A DNA stretch of 33,343 nt, from contig BJOX01000282.1 in the NCBI GenBank assembly GCA_009731375.1, positions 462,224-495,566 of the forward strand, written 5' to 3'. The DNA comes from Paulinella micropora (lineage: Eukaryota > Cercozoa > Imbricatea > Euglyphida). Positions within the stretch are counted from its first letter, which is position 1; the number at the start of each line of letters is the position of its first letter. Below the pieces are notes generated by a model. That model did not search any database. It was given only the letters and a program-made list of their open reading frames with translations, and was not told where the DNA came from. Shown here in pieces: positions 9,136 through 33,343 of the stretch. A program made the translations under genes and the position numbers.

Positions 9136-10197
9136 TGCACGCCTGCTACGACTACGTATCGGTAAGGGTAAGCGATGGTATGGCTGACGGAGAGACGAAG
9201 GCAATCCCAGGGTCTCTGCCGGGCCAGACTCCAAGCGAACCTAAGGGGGTAAAGAAGCCGCGACCTCGAAGAAGGAGGGTAGATTGGGAGCCGTGGCAAG
9301 ACTCTATCTCTCAGGACAGCGATGAGACGGAGTCCGAGTGCTCAAGCTCGGAGGAGGAAGAGGAAGCTCCAATTGCGGTGCGACAATACCGGGACGGTGG
9401 CGGTGTAACGCATGAGTTTCGGCACTACGGCGACGGACGGGGAAGGCTGGTGAGCTTCGGCTGTGGATACCCCGTCCTGGTACCGCTACATACCAACGGA
9501 ACCGGGTCTAGTGGACCAGTACATGGAGTGGCAACTCAACTGGAAGGAGTTTAGAAGACTCCGGGATGGAACCGGCCTACCTAGAGCGATGATGGTGAAG
9601 GGAACCGGAGGTAAGTCCGGCACCGGGGAAAGCAAGACAATGACTACTCCGCAAACACCCGATTCCATTTATTCACTACCCGAACCTTTGAAGTATGGCC
9701 CCGAGACCTACGATGTACCTCCTGAACACCTGCGGCATGCGGATGACGAGCCGGTAGGAGTGGTAGAAGCGCGCCTGGAAGGAAGGTGCTACGGTTCTAC
9801 GTTTGGACGGGACCGGTGCATGAGAACCCGGAAGGAGGCCGTGGAGTCGGAGTACCAACAAGTGAGAGCCGACGCCGCTGGACTACTAACCGGTGATATG
9901 ATGTTCTGCACCAACCACCAAGATAAGAGGGAGCGCTACTACGTGGATAAGAGCATACGAGCTCAGGCGCGCGAGTGGGCGTTGATGCAGGCGTATCGCT
10001 TGGTGGTGGAGATGGAGGAGCGCGGTCTGGGACATCTGGTGGGGCGGGCCAAGCCCGACAAGATGGTGGAACGTCTTACCCGGCAGGAAGCTCAGAGACG
10101 CGGGGTGAATTGGGACAGGTCGTTAGTGCCCATAATATTCACTATCGCGAGAAGAGGGCACAGGGGTGCTCTACAACTGGGGCATCAACCGGGATAA
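9135..10197 (+). pseudogene. Large pre-protease region of the copia polyprotein, part 1 (two frames)
   Basis: Two overlapping plus-strand frames (9135-9554 and 9463-10197). The first is acidic and Ser-rich with an Arg-rich patch (KKPRPRRRR). The second has a cluster of Cys/His (CYGSTFGRDRC, FCTNH) and a helical charged region (AREWALMQAYRLVVEMEERG). No CCHC knuckle is evident. The frame then shifts at about 10150-10165 near the run agaagaggg, a likely one-base indel, into the next frame. Function unknown; position says Gag. Confidence 0.4.
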
Positions 10198-11719
10198 AGT
10201 GAAGTGGGAAGAACCGGGAGTGCCCAGGAACCGAAAGGTATATCGAGAACGAGTGCCGTATCGCACCGTGAAAGCGGCGGTGACGCAGTACAGGGCGATG
10301 AAAGACCCGGTGCATGCGGGAAGGTACGACTCGGATTTGAAGCGCGTAGGGTTGGTGCGAGATCAAGGGGCCGTGACCCCAATCGTCGCGAAAGGCAGAA
10401 CGGCACCGTCATGGGGGGGGGCACCGTCACCCGTGACGGAGGAAACAATGCCTCTGCTGACTCCAAAGGCGGAGATCAAGACTACCGCAACCGCAACAGC
10501 ACCGACGGAGAGCCAAGTGGACCGACCCGGACCAGCAATCCCGAGTCCAGGAAAGGCAAAGTCCGAAATGCTGGCTACTCCTGAGGAGGTGATGGACCCA
10601 TTGGTGTATCTGGAGAATGGAAGTACTCCGTGGAGGGAACACATGGCGGAGCTCTATGAGGGCTTCGCGGAGGATTCCACGGAGGTGGATGAAGAGTCGG
10701 AGGACTCCAAGGATCCGGGAAAAGGGGATGACACGGTGTCCCTAGTGGCGCAAGTTCGAGCGGCGGCGGCGCCGTACAACGCCCTTAAAGCTGAGATGTT
10801 TAAAGCGGAGATGGCAAGGGCACTGGCCCACATCAAGGGGCGGTTGACGCCCACTAAACCAAAGAGCCCGGACGATGCGAGCGAGGAGAAGTCGCGCACC
10901 CATGTGTTGCGGCAACTACGAAAGTTGGCGAGGATTATGGCTGAGCTACACAACGAGGACGTCCGAGCCGTGGGCATGGATCAGATGGAAGAGGTGCAGC
11001 AACTGATCACCAAAGTGGCCGAGAAGCGGCTGTGGAGGCGAGTGGAGCGCCAAGAAGGGGTACGCACCCCTGAAGCGGTGCCAGGTCAGCCCACCCCGAG
11101 GGCAGCGGCAAGCCCCGGGAGACAACGTGAGGAAACGGAGCCCGGGCGTGACTCGGTAAGCGAGAAGGAAAGAATACGGCGACTAGAGGTGATCATGGAA
11201 CAGCAAAATGAGGTGAAGCTGAATTGGGTGGCGTGGCCGCCCCAGTGGGGGGACGATCGGCGCGACCTACAGGACTTCGAGGAACGATGGCAAGAGTACG
11301 TGGGTTTGCTGTACCGATGGTCTACCGGGTGGCCTTTTCCCTACAATAAGCCAAGGTCTCCCGCACACTGGAACCCAAAACCCTGGAGAATAGCCGGAAG
11401 TTGGGAGAAGCATGCCAAGCCGTATTGGTTACGGACGCTCGGGGGAGGCGACATGCCCGAGCACGTGGTAGTCTACGCAAGTGGGGTCCAGGGGGAGCCC
11501 GAGCAGGCTGAGGAAGAGGAAATGGAGGTGATCAGGATGATGCTAAACCGCGCGCTAATGGGAAGGGACAGAGGGAGGGCGACAAGGCCGCGCAAGGTCC
11601 CGGACCCGATGTTGGACTTTGGGGCAGTGTCGGATATGGCGCCACCTAGCTACAAGGAGTTCATGAGCGGTGTCAAGCAGGTAAAGGAGTTTAGCGCCGT
11701 GGAGGAACCACCAGGATGA
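10166..11719 (+). CDS. Large pre-protease ORF of the copia element, ending inside the protease
   Basis: 517 codons, the longest uninterrupted frame of the element. The N-terminal half is low in order (Pro/Thr-rich). The middle is charged and helical (EEKSRTHVLRQLRKLARIMA). The C-terminal part is Trp-rich (NWVAWPPQWGDD, WSTGWPFPYNKP, SWEKHAKPYW). Near 11610-11640 it reads MLDFGAVSDM, which resembles the copia protease motif LDSGASxHM with the catalytic-site Ser replaced by Phe. The frame ends at TGA 11717-11719, while the protease-like sequence continues in the next frame. The stop is thus likely an indel effect. No start signal identified. Confidence 0.55.
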   Translation: MLYNWGINRDKVKWEEPGVPRNRKVYRERVPYRTVKAAVTQYRAMKDPVHAGRYDSDLKRVGLVRDQGAVTPIVAKGRTAPSWGGAPSPVTEETMPLLTPKAEIKTTATATAPTESQVDRPGPAIPSPGKAKSEMLATPEEVMDPLVYLENGSTPWREHMAELYEGFAEDSTEVDEESEDSKDPGKGDDTVSLVAQVRAAAAPYNALKAEMFKAEMARALAHIKGRLTPTKPKSPDDASEEKSRTHVLRQLRKLARIMAELHNEDVRAVGMDQMEEVQQLITKVAEKRLWRRVERQEGVRTPEAVPGQPTPRAAASPGRQREETEPGRDSVSEKERIRRLEVIMEQQNEVKLNWVAWPPQWGDDRRDLQDFEERWQEYVGLLYRWSTGWPFPYNKPRSPAHWNPKPWRIAGSWEKHAKPYWLRTLGGGDMPEHVVVYASGVQGEPEQAEEEEMEVIRMMLNRALMGRDRGRATRPRKVPDPMLDFGAVSDMAPPSYKEFMSGVKQVKEFSAVEEPPG

Positions 11720-12594
11720 AGACGCAAGGGGACTACAAACTACCCACTCTACGGGGAGATGGGCGGGACGGGAGTCTACCTCTGAAGGAAGTCTGGGTAG
11801 GAGAGCATCTGACAGAGCTGCTAGTGTCCGGACCAAAGATGATGCTAGACGGGTATACTCTAGTACTGCGAAAAGATTCACCCTACGTAACTAGGGCGGT
11901 GGTCCCGGATGTAAAGGAGGAAGAAAAGAACGCCCTCCTATACTTCGACCTGGAGGACTCAGTGATCCGTTTTCAATCGGGTTCAACGGAAGAGCAGCAA
12001 GCGGCCTTCTGGATCACCAACAAGGTTCGGAAGAAGGAGTGGGACATGGGGTTACTACATCGGATATTCCATGACCCCGCTGCCGCAAAGTTGCAGGCCA
12101 TTGCAAAGGCGCACGATGTGAAACTAGTCAACGTGAACAAAGACGTAAGTAAGGAGTGCCCGGAGTGCCCGGCGGGCGGAGCACAGAAGCCGCCTCATCG
12201 ATCAAACGCGCATGAAACCCGGATGAAGGAGAAGGGCAAGGGCTGGTCGGTGGATACCTCAGCCCTACTAGCAAGACCGTTGCTCAATGGGGAGCGTTGC
12301 TTGATGGCGATGGTGGAGGATACCGTAGGGTACACCAGCTTGGAGTTGCTCCTGAACGGGGAGATGCAACGACAGTCGCTGGTGGCGAGCAAGGTGTTCC
12401 GGATGAGCCGCACCCAAACGGGTAACCGCGTGAAGCAAATACGCGGAGACGGCGCGTACCAACGATCGCAAGTGTTTAATGACATGGTGGAGAGTGTGGG
12501 AGTTCGACCGAGGTATGCGGTGAGGAACGATCCTAACAAGCAGGCATTGGTGGAGGTCTCNNNNNNNNNNATATGCGGTGAGGAACGATCCTAA
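11716..12594 (+). pseudogene. Copia pol: end of protease, Gag-pre-integrase and integrase core
   Basis: Residues 1-50 look like the second half of the aspartic protease (LPLKEVWVGEHLTELLVSGP). Residues 113-155 are the Gag-pre-integrase zinc-binding region, with His115, His119, Cys148 and Cys151 (LLHRIFHD...CPECPAG). The integrase core follows: Asp180 (WSVDTSAL), Asp245 (IRGDGAY) and Glu280 (NKQALVE), with the last pair about 35 residues apart as expected for DD35E. A 10-N gap at 12561-12570 is flanked by two near-identical ~48-base copies (12511-12560 and 12571-12618), so the gap duplicates sequence and corrupts the frame. Confidence 0.75.
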
Positions 12595-12618
12595 CAAACA
12601 GGCATTGGTGGAGGTCTC

Positions 12619-13239
12619 GCGAAGCACATCTGGGCCGGCGCAAGGAAGCGCAACTACCTTACGTGTATTTGGGATATGCGCTCTTGCACGTGGGTTTGCT
12701 ACACAACCTAACGCCGCCACCGGGAGGCAAGGAGCCGAGGCTGTTCACCATGTTCCCCTACGAAAAAGAAGTGGAGTGGCTATCGCTTTTGCATACCTTC
12801 GGGTGTCTCTGTCATGCGGTACTGGACAAGAAGTACCATGGACTACGTAAGGAGGAAGATCGCTCCTTGCCAGCAGCGTGGATGGGCCTGGACCTGGAGA
12901 CCTCGGCGCACGTAGTGCTAGTGCAGGGGGAGATCAAGCGCTGGCGGGATGTAATCACTTCGACGAAGATCAACCAGCATGGCCCATACTGTTACAAGTA
13001 TGGAAGGCCGCCAGACTGAACGTGGATGAGTCTTCCGGCACGCAGATCAGTGATGACTCGGAGGAACTCTTCGTTAAGCCGGAAGGGGTGGACGACAACG
13101 AGCGCGTAGTCGTAGTCAAGGAAGAAAAGGAAGAAGACGGAACGCTGCGACAGCCGGAGACGGACGAGTCAACGGATGAACAGCGAGAGGTGACGCGCGG
13201 CATGAGTGTAGAAGTGCCGGCAAAGGAGTGGGGGTGAAA
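12619..13239 (+). pseudogene. Copia integrase C-terminus and acidic linker
   Basis: From about 12655 the frame reads YLGYALLHVGLLHNLTPPPG, then LLHTFGCLCHAVLDKKYHGL, the 'LRVFGC' block that follows the copia integrase core. It stops at 13016-13018, and an adjacent frame continues as an acidic linker (SDDSEELFVKPEG...VKEEKEEDG) to a stop at 13235-13237. The frames before and after differ, showing further indels. Confidence 0.6.
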
Positions 13240-13294
13240 TTAGGCCAAGAAGACCTATGGCCCGGAGTGGAAGAGCAAAACCCGGAAAGGGGAG

Positions 13295-15205
13295 GTGGAA
13301 GGGGAGTGTGATCCCATCCGCAAGGGCAAGAAGCTGCAGCCGGCGCATTTCGTACGTTTTGAAGGCGAAGAAACGGAGAATGAAGCTGAGAGGATGCTCG
13401 ACTCGGAGATTATTAAGTGGGCAGTACGTGAAAGGGCGCTTGCGGCTCCGTTTACGCGACCGGTTGCAGAGAAGGAGGCCACCGCTTCCGGAAAGTTCGA
13501 GGACGCACGGGCTCAGGAAATCGCTAGCCTGTGGGCTCAAGGTTGCTTCCGGAGGCGCAAAAGAGAGTCAGTCCCGGCGCGGGACCTGTGCCGGGGGAGT
13601 TACGCAGACGCGACAAAGGAATCGGGGGGCAAAGTGCTGAAGTACAAGAGTAGGCTGGTGGCTAAGGGATACTCTATGGTTCAAGGGGAACCCTACGGGC
13701 AGCGCACGTTCCCAACCCCCTGCACTATGACCATACTTGGATTCTTCCTGTTGGTGACGTTCCACGACCTAGTGCTGGGCAAATTCGATGTAGGGACGGC
13801 CTACATAGAAGCAGAGGTGGAAGAAGAAGGGATGAGACCACCTACCTGGTACCCCCGTTTGGCTTCAAAGAAGGGTATGTATGGGAAATGGTACGGGCGC
13901 TCTATGGGAGACCGGACGCCGGGAGAAAGTGGTGAATGCAAGTGCTGGTACCGTTCATGGTATCACAAGGGTATGAGCAGCACAAAGCGTTTCAGTGTTT
14001 CTTCTTCGCTGGCGTTCGGGGCAACAGAAGCCTGACATCGGGTTTGTACACGTGGACGACATCATGATGTGCTTCAGTAGCGAAGAAGCAAAAGAGGAGT
14101 TTCGGACGGCCGGCGAAAGTCGATTCAAGGTGTTTAAGAACGAGCTGCCACTGGCGTGGTCGGTATCGACATTGAAGATGGCACTGCACCCGGAGTTAGG
14201 GCGAACCATAAAGATGTTCCAGGAAACATTCATCAGGGAAGCCAGTGAGCGTTTAAAGACCAAGGACTTGGCGTCGGTGGATTCGCCGTGGTTGATGCCT
14301 GGGTGTCGAGAGGGAGTCCCAAGTGTCTTAGAGGAGTTTTCGCCTTACCATATCTGCGGGATACTGATCTGGGTACGAGTGACTCGTCATGACACGCTAG
14401 GGCCGGTGGCAGAAATGGCCCGATATATCTCAAAACCGAAGGAGTTCCCCTTTCAAGAGGCGGAACAGGTGATGCGTTACCTTCAGGGTACTGCAAAACG
14501 GGGAGTCAGATTCTACCAAAAGGAGAGCGCGCGACTGACCTCCTATCCCGATGCGAATTGGAAGGGAGATTGGGGTGATCGACGCGCCCGACTTGCAGTG
14601 ATCCATTTCTTGCTTGGGGGTTCGGTGAACCCTGTGTGCATGAAACGCACCATTACGGTGGAACTACCGAAGCCGCGTGGACCGCGAAGCAAGGAAAGGA
14701 GGGAGAAGCTACTGGCGAAGCAGCAAGACCTGCAAGCGGAGGCGGTGGGGACGCTACCGCCACCAAAGTGCCGGAGGGACATGTTCGCATGGAGGCGCCT
14801 CCGGAGGAGTCAACCTGCGAGGCGGAGACGTCTACGCGATGGACGCGTGCCTGGCATGGACAGTGGAAAAGATTGCGAACTTTATCAACGAGATCGCATG
14901 GGCCCGGTAAAGTGGCAAAAGATTTGGCCAAGCAAGGGTGGGGAAAACCGCTGGTGGTGTACGAACTTGAAGATAACAAGGGTGCCATCGATCTGGCTAC
15001 AACCAACATCTATCGGCAGAAGTTGGAGCACATAGATCTGCGCTATGCCTACATCAATGCGATGATATTGGCTGGGAAAGCGGTATTGGAAAAGATTAGT
15101 TCCCCAGACAAATACGGTGATGCCAATACCAAGCGGAAGCGGGGACTGAAATACTCCAAGATAGTGGAGAGGATCAAGTTGCTCAACCCTGAACTTTGGT
15201 ATTAA
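13295..15205 (+). pseudogene. Copia reverse transcriptase and RNase H, multiply frameshifted
   Basis: The RVT_2-type RT starts near 13430 (ALAAPFTRPV), with KYKSRLVAKGYSMVQGEPYG and the first catalytic Asp in FDVGTAYIEAEV (about 13785). After a frame change near 13860 the YVDD-box equivalent VHVDDIM appears at about 14046-14063 in another frame. RNase H follows: YPDANWKGD (about 14545), then a Lys/Glu/Ala-rich insertion where the SS.EAEY segment should be, then ELEDNKGAIDL and EHIDLRYAYI (about 14970-15060), ending NPELWY at the TAA 15203-15205. At least three frames are needed, so the gene is dead or badly assembled. Confidence 0.75.
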
Positions 15206-15210
15206 TGCCA

Positions 15211-15221
15211 TCAAGGGGGAA
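15211..15221 (+). other. Polypurine tract
   Basis: A purine run (aagggggaa) directly before the 3' LTR, where plus-strand DNA synthesis of an LTR element is primed. Confidence 0.6.
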
Positions 15222-15551
15222 CTTAGGAAGTGAATTAGGTGATGTGATTAATACAACCGGTTCTATATGTTAGTTAATATTATCGTTAGTTCATAATATG
15301 GAAAAAGATGATATTTACTGGTGTGGGTGGCATTGGTGCCACCAATGCCAATATGATCTGTGTGAACAGCTGAATTTTATGACTTAGCGAGCTGCTTGAT
15401 CTGTTTCGTTTGTTTGGTGGGCTTTTGTCTGTATTGCTTGATAAACATATTAAAGGACGCGTGGAGCTGGTTAGATCAACTAGTCAACAGGGGACGCCTG
15501 GGCGACGTTAAACCTGCTTCAAATACCTTCTATTCTGTTCAACTGCTTAAG
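15222..15551 (+). repeat. 3' LTR
   Basis: Aligns end to end with 7646-7979. Here the internal palindrome (GGCATTGGTG / CACCAATGCC) is perfect with a single central base. Followed by the ATTTG target duplication at 15552-15556. Confidence 0.88.
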
Positions 15552-15556
15552 ATTTG

Positions 15557-17478
<1,922 letters not shown>

Positions 17479-17480
17479 AG

Positions 17481-17515
<35 letters not shown>

Positions 17516-17835
17516 GNNNNNNNNNNNNNNNNNNNNNNNNNNNNNNNNNNNNNNNNNNNNNNNNNNNNNNNNNNNNNNNNNNNNNNNNNNNNNNNNNNNN
17601 NNNNNNNNNNNNNNNNNNNNNNNNNNNNNNNNNNNNNNNNNNNNNNNNNNNNNNNNNNNNNNNNNNNNNNNNNNNNNNNNNNNNNNNNNNNNNNNNNNNN
17701 NNNNNNNNNNNNNNNNNNNNNNNNNNNNNNNNNNNNNNNNNNNNNNNNNNNNNNNNNNNNNNNNNNNNNNNNNNNNNNNNNNNNNNNNNNNNNNNNNNGC
17801 CCTTCCCCCCCCCCCCCCCCCCCCCTTCCCCTTCA
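17479..17835. repeat. Poly(C) tracts around a 282-base assembly gap
   Basis: A run of more than 30 C ends in a gap (N at 17517-17798), and a second C run follows at 17805-17825. Similar C or G homopolymers border or lie near the gaps at 20489, 23817 and 30924, suggesting that they caused the breaks. Confidence 0.8.
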
Positions 17836-17902
17836 AGTCAGGGTTAGGGTTAGAGTTGGGGCTAGTGCTACGGATAGAGTTAGAGTTAGGGTTAGGGTTT
17901 AA
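17836..17902 (+). repeat. Interstitial telomere-like repeat
   Basis: Imperfect TTAGGG units (gggttagggttagagtt..., then gagttagggttagggttt) with variants such as TAGAGT. It begins about 18 bp downstream of the RRM gene's stop codon, so it would lie in the 3' UTR as CCCTAA. Confidence 0.75.
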
Positions 17903-17919
17903 CCCCCCTTCCCGCCTGG

Positions 17920-32969
<15,050 letters not shown>

Positions 32970-32985
32970 CTAACAACAACAACAA

Positions 32986-33029
<44 letters not shown>

Positions 33030-33127
33030 ACAACAACAACAGCAACAACAACAACGACGACAAGAATTATCACTATTATAACTATTATCATTACTATTAT
33101 TATTATTACTATTATTATTATTGCTAC

Positions 33128-33160
<33 letters not shown>

Positions 33161-33171
33161 CATTATTATTA

Positions 33172-33242
<71 letters not shown>

Positions 33243-33243
33243 T
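32970..33243. repeat. (AAC)n, (ATC)n and (ATT)n tracts
   Basis: Compound trinucleotide repeats. The (ATT)n part directly precedes the SINE head at 33244. Confidence 0.9.
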
Positions 33244-33343
33244 GGACACCGTGATAGCCCAGTGGTCAAGTTCTACCATCTGGGCCCTGTCGCCAGTTCG
33301 ATTCCCGTCGGTGCCACCAGTATTTTCATTGAACATACCGGTC
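33244..33343 (+). mobile_element. tRNA-derived SINE, 5' part, running off the window
   Basis: The first 76 bases (33244-33319) have tRNA length and end in CCA. The ends pair as an acceptor stem with one bulged A (GGACACCG with CGGTGCC). Box A-like TAGCCCAGTGGTC and box B-like AGTTCGATTCC are present. The T stem is weak, and GCCCAGTGG can pair with CCATCTGGGC as an alternative hairpin, so this is tRNA-like and not a functional tRNA. The SINE body follows. Confidence 0.7.

Larger units (their letters stand above)
7646..15551 (+). mobile_element. Ty1/copia LTR retrotransposon, degenerate
   Basis: Two direct LTRs of 334 and 330 bp enclose a gag-protease-integrase-RT-RNase H order, which is the Ty1/copia (Pseudoviridae) order. 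The five bases before the 5' LTR (7641-7645, ATTTG) recur right after the 3' LTR (15552-15556), as expected for a target-site duplication. LTR ends are CTTAGG...AAG and not the usual TG...CA. The LTRs differ by roughly two dozen substitutions and small indels, so the insertion is not recent. The coding region changes frame at least six times. It is more GC-rich than the viral block. Confidence 0.9.

Noticed and set aside
11713-11722. ATGA stop-start overlap as a translational coupling site between gag and pol
   Set aside because: The protease-like sequence continues across the overlap, so the frame change is better explained by an indel inside one polyprotein.
33244-33319. Functional tRNA gene
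   Set aside because: Length and boxes fit, but the acceptor stem has a bulge, the T stem does not pair well, an alternative hairpin is stronger, and near-identical copies occur with a common non-tRNA body.

Overview
The window is nuclear-type DNA of a eukaryote. The evidence is a split gene with GT-AG introns, a Ty1/copia LTR retrotransposon, tRNA-derived SINEs and very large amounts of microsatellite. An integrated DNA-virus fragment of the Polinton-like/virophage-like type at the left end suggests a protist or alga as host, but the species cannot be read from the sequence. The scaffold has twelve N gaps. Seven are exactly 10 bases, and at least four of these are flanked by duplicated or inverted sequence, so they mark assembly ambiguity and not missing DNA.

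1-5.9 kb: AT-rich viral block. In order: an adenain-like cysteine protease (open at the window edge), a minor capsid/penton-like protein, a double jelly-roll major capsid protein, a fibre-like virion protein with an internal ~252-bp segment in reverse orientation, two small minus-strand genes (a Cys-rich hypothetical and an ExoX C-terminal-like protein), and a truncated second capsid-like ORF. This is the morphogenesis half of a small dsDNA virus. No ATPase, polymerase or integrase is seen in the window.

5.9-15.6 kb: a 574-bp inverted repeat, then a degenerate Ty1/copia element (LTRs 7646-7979 and 15222-15551, 5-bp target duplication ATTTG). It carries gag-like sequence, a decayed protease, an integrase with DDE and HHCC residues, reverse transcriptase and RNase H, with several frame breaks. 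15.6-17.9 kb holds no supported gene.

17.9-33.3 kb looks like pure microsatellite but hides a minus-strand gene. Short unique islands between (GATA)n, (AAGT)n, (TGTA)n and (ATTG)n tracts are exons. Joined at GT-AG sites they keep phase and encode an N-terminal Ser/Glu-rich region of 11-residue repeats, two tandem RRMs of hnRNP A/B-Musashi type, and a Gln/Pro/Tyr-rich tail ending at a TGA. The introns are the microsatellites, and many exons occur as extra partial tandem copies. Only the end of RRM2 strand beta-2/loop and the start of RNP1 is missing, at a 10-N gap next to a poly(G) tract. The 5' end of the gene lies beyond the right edge. One intron carries a SINE cluster and a ~175-bp tandem repeat. 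This exploded gene is the most interesting content of the window.
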